DNA of 64,000 nt from assembly GCF_039729015.1 (NCBI RefSeq), contig NZ_CP155792.1, positions 330,001-394,000 of the forward strand, written 5' to 3'. The notes under the pieces were generated by a model. That model ran no database searches, was not told where the DNA came from, and worked only from the letters and a program-made list of their open reading frames with translations. Position 1 is the first letter of the stretch; each line of letters begins with the position of its first letter. The stretch is from Blastococcus sp. HT6-30 (GTDB lineage Bacteria > Actinomycetota > Actinomycetes > Mycobacteriales > Geodermatophilaceae). This document shows, in pieces, positions 1-8,927 of the stretch. A program made the translations under genes and the position numbers.

Positions 1-477
1 TGGCGCACCGGTCTCCGGTTCCTCCGCCAGCTGGCGAGCCTGCGGCTGGGCCGGCTGAGCCGCTTCGCAGCCGTGGGGGCGCTCGGCACGATCGTGAACC
101 TCGCGGTGATGGCGCTGCTGCTCGCCGGACCCCTGCCGGTGAACTACGTCGTCGCCGCGATCGTCGCCGCCGAGGTCTCGATCCTGCACAACTTCGTGCT
201 CCAGGAGCGGTTCGTCTTCCCGGACCTGCGCGACGGCGCACACCGCCGGACGCGCCGGCTGGCCCAGCACCTGGTGTTCAACAGCGTCGAGGCCGGGATC
301 CGTCTCCCGTTGCTCGTCCTGCTCGTGGAGACCGTGGGCGTCTGGCCGCTCCTGGCGCAGGCGGCCACCCTCGCCGCCGCCTTCGTCATCCGGTTCCTCT
401 TCGTGTCCCGCGTGGTCTACCGCCCGCGTCGGCGGCGTTCGGCCCCGGCCCCCCTTCGAGAGACCGTGGAGGTCTGA
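1..477 (+). CDS. GtrA-family membrane protein, 5' end outside the window
   Basis: The reading frame is open from base 1, so the gene begins before the window; a GTG at 73 lies inside the conserved start of the domain (RFAAVGALGTIVN) and is unlikely to be the true start. About four hydrophobic segments are visible, as in GtrA (PF04138) proteins, which are thought to help move lipid-linked sugars across the membrane. The residues before the domain (LRQLASLRLGRLSRF) could be a linker from an upstream GT2 domain, a common GT2-GtrA fusion, but this cannot be seen. It ends two bases before the GT2 synthase and probably shares its transcript. Confidence 0.8.
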   Translation, partial: WRTGLRFLRQLASLRLGRLSRFAAVGALGTIVNLAVMALLLAGPLPVNYVVAAIVAAEVSILHNFVLQERFVFPDLRDGAHRRTRRLAQHLVFNSVEAGIRLPLLVLLVETVGVWPLLAQAATLAAAFVIRFLFVSRVVYRPRRRRSAPAPLRETVEV

Positions 478-479
478 CC

Positions 480-1781
480 ATGGCGATCCTCTCCGGGGTC
501 CTCGTCCTCATCGCCCTTGCCCTGCTCGTCATCGCCAGCACGACCCTGTGGTGGCAGATGCACGCCTGGATGTCCCCGCGGTCCTTCGAGTCCGTCGGCT
601 TCCGCGTGCCCGGGCGCGCGAAGTACTCCTTCAGCCTGATCGTGCCCTGCCGCGAGGAGAGCGAGGAGGTGATGACGTCGACGGTCGAGCGGTTGCTGGC
701 CCAGGACCACCCCGACTTCGAGGTCATCTTCTCGGTCGGGCACGACGACGCGAAGCCGATGAGCAACGGCCTGAACACCGTGCAGATCGCGGAGAAGCTG
801 GCCCGGCGGTGGCCGACCCGCGTCCGCGTCTCGATCAACTACGACACGGTCAAGAACAAGCCGCGGCAGCTGAACACCTCGCTGCTGGACTGCACCAAGG
901 ACGTCGTGGGCATCATCGACGCCGAGTCGCTCACCCAGCCGGGCCTGCTCCGGCACGTCGACGCGACCTTCCAGGACACCGACGCCGACGTCGTCCAGGG
1001 CGCGGTGCACCTGATGAACTACCGGGACTCCTGGTTCAGCCTCCGCAACTGCATGGAGTACCGGATCTGGTTCCGCTCCCGGCTGCACGGCCACGCCCTC
1101 TCCGGCTTCATCCCGCTGGGCGGCAACACCGTCTTCGTGAAGCGCGAACTGATCGAGCAGGTCGGTGGCTGGGACGGCGACTGCCTCGCCGAGGACTGCG
1201 AGATCGGCGTCCGGCTCTCGGCCCTGGGCAAGAAGATCGTGGTCGGCTACGACCCGGCGCTGGCCACCCAGGAGGAGACGCCGGAGCGCATCCCGCAGCT
1301 GATCAAGCAGCGGACCCGGTGGGCGCTGGGCTTCATGCAGGTCCTGGCCAAGGGGGAGTGGAAGCGGCTGCCCACCCGGTCGCAGCGGTTCCACGCCTGG
1401 TGGACGCTGGTCCAGCAGCACGCGGTGGCCTTCTCGGGCGTCGTCCTGCCGCTGGCCATCCTGACCGGGGTCCTCGCCAGCGTTCCCCCGCTGGTGGTGC
1501 TGATCACCCTCCTGCCCTTGGCGCCGACGGTGACCATGCTCGGCTTCGAGATGCTCATCCTCCGCGAGTGGAGCCAGGAGATGGGGCTCGAGGTCCGGTT
1601 CCGCGACTATCTCCGGCTGCTCGTCTCGCTGCCCTTCTACCAGCTGCTGCTGGCCATCGCGGTCCTCCGGGCGATCTGGAAGTACGTGACCGGCGACTTC
1701 GCCTGGGAGAAGACCGCCCACGCGGGCTCCCACATCACCCCCCAGCTGTCCGTCGTCCCGAACGAGGAGCGCGCCGCATGA
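480..1781 (+). CDS. Processive family 2 glycosyltransferase (cellulose/hyaluronan synthase type)
   Basis: 433 residues. An N-terminal membrane helix (about 3-24) is followed by a GT-A domain and then three or more C-terminal helices. The catalytic signature is complete: SLIVPCREE at about 52-60, a D-A-E acidic motif at 147-149, E238-D239 in the LAEDCEIG segment (general base) and Q277-x-x-R280-W281. This set is characteristic of processive beta-glycan synthases that polymerise and extrude a polysaccharide. The gene overlaps the next by ATGA. The nearby GH6 and GH8 enzymes suggest that the product is a beta-1,4-glucan or related polymer, which is inference; chitin- or hyaluronan-like products are not excluded. 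Confidence 0.88.
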   Translation: MAILSGVLVLIALALLVIASTTLWWQMHAWMSPRSFESVGFRVPGRAKYSFSLIVPCREESEEVMTSTVERLLAQDHPDFEVIFSVGHDDAKPMSNGLNTVQIAEKLARRWPTRVRVSINYDTVKNKPRQLNTSLLDCTKDVVGIIDAESLTQPGLLRHVDATFQDTDADVVQGAVHLMNYRDSWFSLRNCMEYRIWFRSRLHGHALSGFIPLGGNTVFVKRELIEQVGGWDGDCLAEDCEIGVRLSALGKKIVVGYDPALATQEETPERIPQLIKQRTRWALGFMQVLAKGEWKRLPTRSQRFHAWWTLVQQHAVAFSGVVLPLAILTGVLASVPPLVVLITLLPLAPTVTMLGFEMLILREWSQEMGLEVRFRDYLRLLVSLPFYQLLLAIAVLRAIWKYVTGDFAWEKTAHAGSHITPQLSVVPNEERAA

Positions 1782-3559
1782 CCACCGTCCTCGAACGCCC
1801 CGACGTCGTCGAGACCGACCGGACCCCGGCGCCGCCACGCCCGCGCGGCGCGCTGGGGCTCCGTTCGGAGCGCCTGCTCGTCACCCTCGGGCTCCTGGTC
1901 GTGGGGGTGGCGCACTCGCTGAACCTGGCCGGCTGGCCGCGCTACTGGGACGACGAGGGGACGTACTACTCCCAGGCGTGGTCGGTCGCCAACCTCGGCG
2001 CACTGTCGCCCTACACCTACTGGTACGACCACCCGCCGGCGGGCTGGCTCCAGATGGCGCTGTTCACCTGGATCCCCGACGCGATCCTCGACGGCACCAA
2101 CTCCTCGGTGCTGGCCGGCCGGATCGTCATGGTCGGCTACACGCTGGTGACGGCGCTGCTCACCTACCTGCTGGCCAAGCGCGTCGGCATGGCCCGGGGC
2201 TGGGCGCTGGCTGCGATGCTGCTCTGGGCGGTCAACCCGCTGGTCCTCTACGAGGGCCGCCAGGTGTTCCTGGACAACGTCGCCCTGCCGTGGCTGATCG
2301 GTGCCTTCCTGCTGGTGCTGAGCAAGGACCGGCACCTGGGCCACCACATGGCCGCCGGGCTCTGCTTCGGCGTCGCGGTGCTCAGCAAGGAGACCACCCT
2401 GGTGTTCCTGCCGGCGCTGCTGGTCGGCCTCTGGCAGTCGGCGTACCGCCCGACGCGGCCGTTCGCGGTCATGGGGTTCTCCGCCATCACGGTGATCTCG
2501 GGCTCGATGTACCTGCTGTTCGCGCTCATCCGCAACGAGCTGTTCCCGGGCCCGGACCACGTCTCGGTCTGGGACGCGCTGGCCTTCCAGCTCGGCGGCC
2601 GGGAGGGCTCCGGCTGGCTCCTGGACCCGAACGGCCCGAGCGACGGCGCCTACGACTCCTTCACCGGCTGGCTCCAGCTCGACAGCGGTGTGCTGGTGGT
2701 GGGTGGCGTCGCGGCGTCGCTGGCCGCCCTCGCCGTCCGCCGGCTCCGGCCGCTGGCCATCGGGGTGCTGATCGCCGCGCTCGTGGCCCTGCGCCCGGCC
2801 GGCTACCTCCCGCAGATGTACGTCGTCGCGGTCCTGCCCTTCGCCGCGCTCGTGCTCGTCGGGCTCCTCGACGTGGCCTGGAAGTGGCTCATGCGGGCCC
2901 GGAGTGTGCCGGTGCGGGCCGTCTCGGGCGCGGCACTGCTGCTCGTGCTGGCGGCGGTCGCGGTGCCGCTCGCGAACTGGCGGTACAACTACGCGGCGGC
3001 CTGGACGGCAGACACCAACGACGTCCGCGCCGACGCCCTCGAGTTCGCCGAGGCGAACCTGCCGCGCGAGTCGACGGTCGTCACGGACAACGCGTTCTGG
3101 AACGACCTGGTGGACGCCGGCTGGGACTCCGAGGACGTCCTGTGGTTCTACAAGGTGGACTCCGACGGCGCGGTCACCGAGCAGGTGGGCGGCGACTACA
3201 CCGGCATCGACTACCTCGTGTGGTCTGCCGCCGCCGCCAAGAACGCGGGCCCGATCGTGGTGGAGGCCTACGAGCACAGCGAACTGCTCTGGACCGACGG
3301 CACGGGCGAGGCCGAGGTGGAGGTCCGCCGCGTCCGCTCACTCGCCGAGCAGGCAGCGATCCAGGCCGCGGAGGCCGAGGCCGAGCGTCAGCAGCTCGAG
3401 GCCTTCATGGCCGCACCCAGCGCGGAGTTCCCCGAGCTGACCAATGGTCAGATCGAGGGTATTCGCGTCGATCGCGCCACCATGTCCGTGGCGCAACTGG
3501 CGGACAAGTACGCCACCGCCGAGGAGACGATCACTGCGATCCTGGCGACGGACGACTGA
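1778..3559 (+). CDS. GT39/ArnT-like integral membrane glycosyltransferase
   Basis: 593 residues. The ATG at 1778 overlaps the TGA of the synthase gene. After a cytoplasmic N-terminus and first helix comes the acidic motif YWDDEGTYY (D58-D59-E60), the position where PMT/ArnT-family enzymes (which use polyprenyl-phosphate sugars) carry catalytic acidic residues. About ten further hydrophobic segments follow, then an extracytoplasmic C-terminal domain that ends in an Ala/Glu-rich helical stretch. The acceptor is unknown; it may decorate the polymer made by the preceding synthase or a cell-wall component. Followed by a strong terminator hairpin. Confidence 0.8.
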   Translation: MTTVLERPDVVETDRTPAPPRPRGALGLRSERLLVTLGLLVVGVAHSLNLAGWPRYWDDEGTYYSQAWSVANLGALSPYTYWYDHPPAGWLQMALFTWIPDAILDGTNSSVLAGRIVMVGYTLVTALLTYLLAKRVGMARGWALAAMLLWAVNPLVLYEGRQVFLDNVALPWLIGAFLLVLSKDRHLGHHMAAGLCFGVAVLSKETTLVFLPALLVGLWQSAYRPTRPFAVMGFSAITVISGSMYLLFALIRNELFPGPDHVSVWDALAFQLGGREGSGWLLDPNGPSDGAYDSFTGWLQLDSGVLVVGGVAASLAALAVRRLRPLAIGVLIAALVALRPAGYLPQMYVVAVLPFAALVLVGLLDVAWKWLMRARSVPVRAVSGAALLLVLAAVAVPLANWRYNYAAAWTADTNDVRADALEFAEANLPRESTVVTDNAFWNDLVDAGWDSEDVLWFYKVDSDGAVTEQVGGDYTGIDYLVWSAAAAKNAGPIVVEAYEHSELLWTDGTGEAEVEVRRVRSLAEQAAIQAAEAEAERQQLEAFMAAPSAEFPELTNGQIEGIRVDRATMSVAQLADKYATAEETITAILATDD

Positions 3560-3603
3560 CCAGTTCCGGCCCGGCGCGATCCTGCGCCCGGCCTAGGCGT
3601 CCC

Positions 3604-3641
3604 CCCGTGCCCCGTCCGCGTCCAGCGGACGGGGGCACGGG
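3604..3641 (+). terminator. Rho-independent-like hairpin after the GT39 gene
   Basis: CCCGTGCCCCGTCCGC pairs across a short loop with GCGGACGGGGGCACGGG, with one bulged base. Closes the synthase transcript; no long U tract, which is normal in such GC-rich genomes. Confidence 0.7.
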
Positions 3642-3749
3642 TTGTCCGGTGGCCGACCGATGGGTCGGCAGGGTCGGTGCCAGCGCTCGTCGGAGGTAAA
3701 GTTCGACCCGTCCGGTGACATTGCGGATTCGTTCCGTTACGGTTCGCAA

Positions 3750-5087
3750 GTGCTCTCGCCACTACGCCACGTAGTCGAATCGTCGCTCGTACAGGCTGAC
3801 CCGCCGACTGGCGACCTGTCTGTCCGGACGTCGTCGTCGGGGGTCCCGGCGACGTCGCACCGGGGTGCTTTCGCACGGGCGCCGATCCCCCGGCGGCCGT
3901 GGCGGTCACTGCTGGCCGCCGCCGTCGTCGTTCCCGGGTTGGTCGCCTGCACCCCTCTGGCCGGTCCGACCCAGCAGGCGGCCGACGACGCGCCGGTGGC
4001 ACCGGCTGCGGCGGCGGACGCCCCACCTGCGGGTACGGGCGCGCCCGGGCCCGCAGCGCCGCTGGAGCCGGAAGCGCCGGTCGTCGGCGAGAAGGCGCCG
4101 ACCGAGACCTACGTGGCCGATCCGGCACTGCCCTCCTCCGGAGTGGGAACTGCCACCGGGCTCGGCGCCGGAGCGGACGTCCAGATCCTGCCGGCGCGCG
4201 ACGCCGGGACGCCCGGCTCCGCCGCGGGCGGTCCGGAGGTCAATCCGCTCGCCGGGGACACGTTCTACGGCCCGAACGGCGAAGCGGCCGCGGCTGCGGC
4301 GAGGCTGCAGGCCAGCGACCCCGCGGGCGCGGCCCTGCTCGCGGAGCTCGCCGGCGTACCGAGCGCGACCTGGCTGGGAGCCTGGAGCGGGGACGTCGCC
4401 TCCGCGGTCCGGCAGCGGGTCGAGGCTGCCCGGGCGGCCGGCGCGGTGCCGGTCTTCGTCGCCTACAACGCCCCCGGCCGCGACTGCGGCGGGCACTCGG
4501 CCGGGGGTGTGTCGTCCCCGGCGGCGTACGCCGCCTGGGTGCAGGGGATCGCGGACGGGATCGGCTCCGCGGAGGCCGTGGTCATCGTGGAACCGGACAC
4601 CCTGGCGCTGCTCTGCGGCGACCCGGCGGAGCGCTACCGGATGCTCGCGTCGGCGGTCGACGTGCTCGAGGGCAATTCCGGCACCCGCACCTATCTCGAC
4701 GCCGGGCACTCCAACTGGATCGGCCCGCAGGAGATGTCCCAGCGGCTGCGCGCCGCGGGCGTGGACCGGGCGGATGGCTTCGCCCTCAACGTCTCCAACT
4801 TCGAGACCACCGCGGACAACGTGGCCTACGGCAACGCGCTCTCCACCGAGCTCGGGGGCGCCCGCTTCGTCGTCGACACCAGCCGCAACGGCAACGGTGC
4901 CGGGACGGACTGGTGCAACCCGTCCGGACGCGCGATGGGGGAGCGCCCGACCAGTTCCACCGGCCACCCCCTCGTCGACGCCTACCTGTGGGTCAAGACC
5001 CCCGGCGAGTCCGACGGCACCTGCAACGGTGGCCCGCAGGCCGGCGTCTTCTGGCCGGAGTACGCCCTCGCGCTCGCGCGCGGGTGA
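3750..5087 (+). CDS. Secreted GH6 lipoprotein, endoglucanase/cellobiohydrolase family
   Basis: 445 residues from the GTG at 3750. An in-frame ATG at 3642 lies inside the preceding terminator and is less likely. A basic region and hydrophobic stretch end in the lipobox L-V-A-C, so the protein is probably a lipoprotein. A Pro/Ala-rich linker leads to the GH6 domain, marked by NPLAGDTFYGPNG, YNAPGRDCGG (D245, equivalent to the first catalytic-loop Asp), VIVEPDTLALL (D283, the general acid), TYLDAGHSNWIG and WVKTPGESDG. GH6 enzymes cleave beta-1,4-glucans with inversion. Beside a processive GT2 synthase the enzyme more probably trims or releases a self-made glucan, as in Streptomyces cslA loci, than digests plant cellulose; that is inference. 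Confidence 0.88.
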   Translation: MLSPLRHVVESSLVQADPPTGDLSVRTSSSGVPATSHRGAFARAPIPRRPWRSLLAAAVVVPGLVACTPLAGPTQQAADDAPVAPAAAADAPPAGTGAPGPAAPLEPEAPVVGEKAPTETYVADPALPSSGVGTATGLGAGADVQILPARDAGTPGSAAGGPEVNPLAGDTFYGPNGEAAAAAARLQASDPAGAALLAELAGVPSATWLGAWSGDVASAVRQRVEAARAAGAVPVFVAYNAPGRDCGGHSAGGVSSPAAYAAWVQGIADGIGSAEAVVIVEPDTLALLCGDPAERYRMLASAVDVLEGNSGTRTYLDAGHSNWIGPQEMSQRLRAAGVDRADGFALNVSNFETTADNVAYGNALSTELGGARFVVDTSRNGNGAGTDWCNPSGRAMGERPTSSTGHPLVDAYLWVKTPGESDGTCNGGPQAGVFWPEYALALARG

Positions 5088-5095
5088 CGTTCGCG

Positions 5096-5128
5096 CGCCG
5101 GGCCGGGTGACGAGCCGCCGGCCCGGTG
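5096..5128. terminator. Bidirectional terminator between GH6 and GH8 genes
   Basis: CCGGGCCGG and CCGGCCCGG form a GC-rich stem in the short gap between two convergent genes. Confidence 0.6.
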
Positions 5129-5129
5129 C

Positions 5130-6245
5130 TCAGGACCCCAGGGGCGGGCAGCCGCCGAGCGCGTCGTCGGTCAGCACCAGCCGGCCCAGTGCATTCCAGG
5201 CGGCGCCGTAGTAGGTGTCGGTGACCTCGTCGATCTGCGCGGCGTCGGCCAGCTCCCGCGCGGCGCGGTCCTGGTCGCCCTGAACCGCGGCGACCGCGGC
5301 CTGGGCCATGGCTGAGACGACCGAGTCGTAGTCGACGATCGGCTGCCCACCCAGGTCCAGCCGGGCCGCGTCGCCACCCCGGCTCAGCGGATCGGCCAGC
5401 GCGGCGACCAGGGCGCGGTCGCCGCGCTGGCAGGACTCGGCGAACCGCACGGGCATGCGCGCGGCGTCGTAGCCGTACAGAACCCGCTCGCCGCGGCCCA
5501 GGGCTCCGGGGGTGGCCTCGACGGTGCCGTCCTCCCGGACCTGCGCCCAGTCGGGCGGCAGGGCCCCCCGCTGCAGCAACGACGCGGTCACCGTCCGGGT
5601 GCCGGCGTCCAGCTCGGCCCAGCGCGGGTCGCCCGACGCTGCGGCCAGCACGGCGCTCGCCGCGGGGGAGGGGTAGCTGGGGTTGTAGGCGTACGGCGCA
5701 CTGGTCGCCCAGTTGCCGGCCACCAGAACCCGGCCCGCACCGGTCTGCACCGTCTCCAGATCCAGCACGGCCTCTCCGAGCGCGACCCCCTCGGCAGTGA
5801 GCTGCGGGTCGTCGAAGGCCGCACCCGCGATCACCAGGGCCCGGGCGGCGTCCAGGTCGGAGTCCGACGCCGAGGACGGATCGGCGACGGCGCCATCGGC
5901 CCACCGCCAGCTGAGCAGCCCGTCGGGGCGGCGGAGGTTGTCCTCGGTCCACGACCACACCGCGTGGAAGGTCTCGCGGTCACCGATCGCCGCGGCGACG
6001 AGCATGGCGTAAGCCTGGCCCTCGCTGACGGTGTCCCCGCCCTCGTCCCGGCGGACGACCCGGCCCTCTCCGGTGACGTAGTCGGCGAGGAACGTCTGGC
6101 CGGCGTCCTCGGCGCTCAGTGCGGAGGGGACGGCCGGCGCGCTGCTCACGACGGCCGCGCCATCGCCCGCAGGGGAGGACGTGCAAGCCGCGACGGATGA
6201 CACGGACAGCAGGACGGCGGCGGCCACGGTCCGCGCGGAGGACAT
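5130..6245 (-). CDS. Secreted GH8 lipoprotein (BcsZ-like endoglucanase)
   Basis: 371 residues from the ATG at 6245, which has a GAGGG-type ribosome binding site; longer starts have none. The signal peptide ends in the lipobox V-A-A-C (C21). The GH8 fold is indicated by DTVSEGQAYAM (E75, predicted general acid), DGLLSWRW and the Asp-rich SDSDLDAARAL (D128-D132 region), then WATSAPYAYNPSYPSP. GH8 endo-beta-1,4-glucanases are standard accessories of bacterial cellulose synthesis. It faces the GH6 gene, so the locus carries two glucanases of different folds and stereochemistry around one synthase. Confidence 0.87.
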   Translation of the reverse strand: MSSARTVAAAVLLSVSSVAACTSSPAGDGAAVVSSAPAVPSALSAEDAGQTFLADYVTGEGRVVRRDEGGDTVSEGQAYAMLVAAAIGDRETFHAVWSWTEDNLRRPDGLLSWRWADGAVADPSSASDSDLDAARALVIAGAAFDDPQLTAEGVALGEAVLDLETVQTGAGRVLVAGNWATSAPYAYNPSYPSPAASAVLAAASGDPRWAELDAGTRTVTASLLQRGALPPDWAQVREDGTVEATPGALGRGERVLYGYDAARMPVRFAESCQRGDRALVAALADPLSRGGDAARLDLGGQPIVDYDSVVSAMAQAAVAAVQGDQDRAARELADAAQIDEVTDTYYGAAWNALGRLVLTDDALGGCPPLGS

Positions 6246-6564
6246 CACCGATGGTCCCTCACTTCCGTGCCCCGGCCCGGACGGGACCATGACTGCTCCA
6301 GGTGATGCGCCGCTCGGACGAGCGGTCGAGGCTGCTCACATCATCGTCCCGCCCCTCGTGCCCGTCATGGAGCCATGGCGTGGCGCGGGACCCCTGGCCT
6401 TGGGCGGGCGACTCCGGAGCGTGAGGATCGCAGTGGTCCCGGTGGCCCTCGTCGGTGTGTCGGGTCGAACGGCGGCGCACCGAAGCGCGCTTCGCAACCG
6501 CTCCTGCCATCCGGCGTGACGCATATCTCCCCGTGGCCGGACCAGGGCTCGTCGAGTTGGCTCG
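6246..6564. other. Intergenic region upstream of the GH8 gene
   Basis: About 320 bases between the stop of the PHP gene and the start of the GH8 gene, both on the minus strand. It must hold the GH8 promoter. I see no convincing coding sequence, tRNA or strong hairpin; short open frames here have no homology I recognise. Confidence 0.5.
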
Positions 6565-7608
6565 TCAGGTCCAGGCCAGCAGGTCGTCGGCGCTCCGGGT
6601 GTTGATGACCCGGTCCACCGGGACGCCGCACTCGATCGCCCGTTCGCAGCCGTTGTACTGCCAGTCGAGCTGGCCGGGCGCGTGGGCGTCGGTGTCGATG
6701 GCGAACGCGCAGCCCAGTTCGAGGGCGAGGGTGAGCAGCCGGCGGGGCGGGTCCAGCCGCTCGGGGCGGGAGTTGATCTCCACTGCGGTGCCGTGCTCGA
6801 CGCAGGCGGAGAAGACCGCTTCGGCGTCGAACTCGCTCTCCGGCCGCGGGCGCTGCGTGCCGTTGCGCTGCTTGCGGCCGATCACCAGCCGGCCGGTGCA
6901 GTGCCCGAGGACGTCGGTGTGCGGGTTCGCGACGGCGGCGAGCATCCGCTCGGTCATCTGCGCCGCGGGTGCCCGCAGGTCCGAGTGCACGCTGGCCACG
7001 ACCACGTCCAGCCGGCCGAGCAGCTCGTCGGTCTGGTCCAGCGAGCCGTCGACGTTGATGTCGCACTCGATGCCGGTGAGGATCCGGAAGGGTGCGAGCT
7101 CGGCGTTCAGCTCGGCGACGACGTCGAGCTGCCGCTCCAGGCGCTCGGGGCTGAGCCCGTTCGCGACCGTCAGCCGGGGGGAGTGGTCGGTCAGCGCGAG
7201 GTATTCATGGCCCAGGGCCATCGCGGCCTCGGCCATCTCCCGGATCGGGCTGCCGCCGTCGGACCAGTCGGAGTGCGCGTGCAGGTCACCGCGCAGCGCG
7301 GCGCGGAACGCGGCGACGTCGTCGGCCGCGGGCAGCTCGGCGGCGTGGGCCTCCTCCAGCGCCGTCAGGTACTCGGGCACCTCGCCCGCGTGCGCCTGCA
7401 CGATCGCGGTCGCCGTCTTGGGGCCGATGCCCTTGAGGTCGGTCAGCGTCTTCGTGCGGATCCGGCGGTCGAGCTCGGCCTCGCCGAGGCCGTCCACCAC
7501 CGCCGCGGCGCTGCGGTAGGCCGCGATGCGGTAGCTGGCCTCGCGGGCGCGCTCCAGGAGAAAGGCGATCCTCCGGAGCGCGGCCGCGGGCGGCAGCGGG
7601 GTGCTCAG
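6565..7608 (-). CDS. PHP-domain hydrolase with helix-hairpin-helix (PolX C-terminal type)
   Basis: About 347 residues. The N-terminal part resembles DNA polymerase X N-termini (ALRRIAFLLERARE, then LKGIGPKTATAI, a helix-hairpin-helix DNA-binding motif). The C-terminal PHP metal-dependent phosphoesterase domain has GDLHAHSDWSDG, LTDHS, GIECDI, ASVHS, GHCTGR and DTDAHAP. There is no polymerase palm domain. The start is uncertain: the frame is closed to ATG/GTG/TTG near the conserved beginning, and the natural position is a CTG at 7608-7606 that overlaps the TGA of the upstream gene as CTGA. The first ordinary alternative is GTG near 7500, which would remove about 35 conserved residues. Likely role: DNA repair or nucleotide phosphoester hydrolysis. 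Confidence 0.8.
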   Translation of the reverse strand: MSTPLPPAAALRRIAFLLERAREASYRIAAYRSAAAVVDGLGEAELDRRIRTKTLTDLKGIGPKTATAIVQAHAGEVPEYLTALEEAHAAELPAADDVAAFRAALRGDLHAHSDWSDGGSPIREMAEAAMALGHEYLALTDHSPRLTVANGLSPERLERQLDVVAELNAELAPFRILTGIECDINVDGSLDQTDELLGRLDVVVASVHSDLRAPAAQMTERMLAAVANPHTDVLGHCTGRLVIGRKQRNGTQRPRPESEFDAEAVFSACVEHGTAVEINSRPERLDPPRRLLTLALELGCAFAIDTDAHAPGQLDWQYNGCERAIECGVPVDRVINTRSADDLLAWT

Positions 7609-8189
7609 CTGAACACCTTCAGGGCTCCCTTGCCGGTCTTCTTGCCGGCCTTCTTGCCGGCCTTGCGGGAGGTCTTCTTCTGGGCCTTGAGCGCGCGCTT
7701 CTGGGCCTTCTCGTAGTTCTTCTCCGTGGCATCGGCGGCCCGCTTCGCCGCCCGGCGCGTGCGGTAGCCCACCGACGGCTTGCCCTCGGTGTCGACGGCG
7801 GCGAGCAGCAGCCCGCCCAGCAGACCGGTGTTCTTCAGGAAGTTCGAGATCTGCCCGAACTGCTCCGTCGGGTCGTCGTGCTCCCAGAACCGGTGGCCGG
7901 CCAGGGTGGTGGGCACGATCGACGCCGACAGCACGATGGCGGTCAGCCGCGGGAACTTGTTCAACGCGAACAGCGAGCCGGCGGCGACCTTGATCGCGGC
8001 GTCGACCTTTACCCACTGCTCGACGTCGCGGGGCACCTCCACGGGGAGCTGCTTGTCGGCGGTGTCGGCGATCTTCTCCACCACGGGGGCGGCGCCCGGC
8101 ACGCGGTCCTGCGGCTTGCGCAGCGTGCTGACCCCTCCGTAGACGAAGGGAGCGGCGAGCAGGGGCCGGGCGATCCGGCGAACGAGCAT
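7605..8189 (-). CDS. DoxX-family membrane protein with Lys-rich tail
   Basis: 194 residues from an ATG preceded by AGAGGTCACC. The start MLVRRIARPLLAAPFVYGG is typical of DoxX/SURF4-like actinobacterial proteins, and three or four hydrophobic segments follow (VDAAIKVAAGSLFAL, LTAIVLSASIVPTTL, LLGGLLLAAVD). The C-terminal 45 residues are strongly basic with repeated KKAGKK-type motifs, probably cytoplasmic and possibly nucleic-acid or lipid binding. Function unknown; some DoxX proteins take part in redox or sulfur metabolism. Overlaps the PHP gene, which suggests translational coupling. Confidence 0.78.
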   Translation of the reverse strand: MLVRRIARPLLAAPFVYGGVSTLRKPQDRVPGAAPVVEKIADTADKQLPVEVPRDVEQWVKVDAAIKVAAGSLFALNKFPRLTAIVLSASIVPTTLAGHRFWEHDDPTEQFGQISNFLKNTGLLGGLLLAAVDTEGKPSVGYRTRRAAKRAADATEKNYEKAQKRALKAQKKTSRKAGKKAGKKTGKGALKVFS

Positions 8190-8256
8190 GGTGACCTCTT
8201 TCCTCGATGCCACTGGGCAGTCGCGTCGTGCACTGCCCCGAAGATCGATTCCGCAA

Positions 8257-8805
8257 TCACCGAGGTCGCGAGCCGTCGTCCCGGGCCGTTCGCCAGCGGT
8301 GCCGGCCGGCCGCGGCCACCGCGCCGCCCACCGCGAACCCGGCCAGCACGTCACCGGGGTAGTGGACCCCGACGTGCACCCGCGAGTAGCCGACGCCCAG
8401 GGCGACCGGGGCGAGCACGGCCCCGGCCACGGGGCTCTCCAGCGCCAGGCCGGTGACGAAGGCCGCGGCCGAGCCGGCGTGCCCGCTCGGGAAGGAGAGG
8501 CTGCCCGGTTCGCGCCGCAGCCGGCGCTCGGTGTGCAGGTTGGCCAGATCCGGCCGCACCCGCCCGAACGCCCGCTTGAGGACGGCGTTGACCACCGCGC
8601 TGGTCAGCGCCATCGAGCCGACCCCGCGCAGGGCGCCCCGCCGCAGCGGCCCCGGCCGGGCGCCCAGGACGAGGGCGATCAGGATCCAGAGCGTGCCGTG
8701 GTCGGCGGCGGTGGACAGCCGGCGCAGCCAGCGGTCGGCAGGGCTGGTGGGCAGCGACCCGACGAAGGAGTGCAGGCGCGCGTCGAGGTTCCGGGTGGAG
8801 CGCAC
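8257..8805 (-). CDS. PAP2-family phosphatase
   Basis: 182 residues from GTG 8805. All three phosphatidic-acid phosphatase type 2 motifs are present: KRAFGRVRP, PSGHA and SRVHVGVHYPGD, carrying the catalytic His pair and Asp. Several transmembrane helices. Such enzymes dephosphorylate lipid phosphates or undecaprenyl pyrophosphate on the outer face of the membrane. Substrate cannot be told from sequence. Confidence 0.85.
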   Translation of the reverse strand: MRSTRNLDARLHSFVGSLPTSPADRWLRRLSTAADHGTLWILIALVLGARPGPLRRGALRGVGSMALTSAVVNAVLKRAFGRVRPDLANLHTERRLRREPGSLSFPSGHAGSAAAFVTGLALESPVAGAVLAPVALGVGYSRVHVGVHYPGDVLAGFAVGGAVAAAGRHRWRTARDDGSRPR

Positions 8806-8927
8806 GCAGTCGGACGCTAGCCCTGTCAGCCGGGGTTCGCGGACAGGGCGCCCCGGTCCGCACCGTGGTCCGGCCACCCTCGCCGTCGACCGCGTGTCCC
8901 GCCGCCGCACCGCTAAGTTGGGGGTCC

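Noticed and set aside
417-1838. Long open frame antisense to the GT2 synthase
   Set aside because: Arg/Gly/His-rich translation without motifs; the sense strand has complete GT2 catalytic residues. It is a by-product of high GC content, like many other long shadow frames here.
3642-3749. Longer N-terminus for the GH6 protein from ATG 3642
   Set aside because: It would begin in the preceding terminator stem and place 36 polar residues before the signal sequence; GTG 3750 is more sensible.
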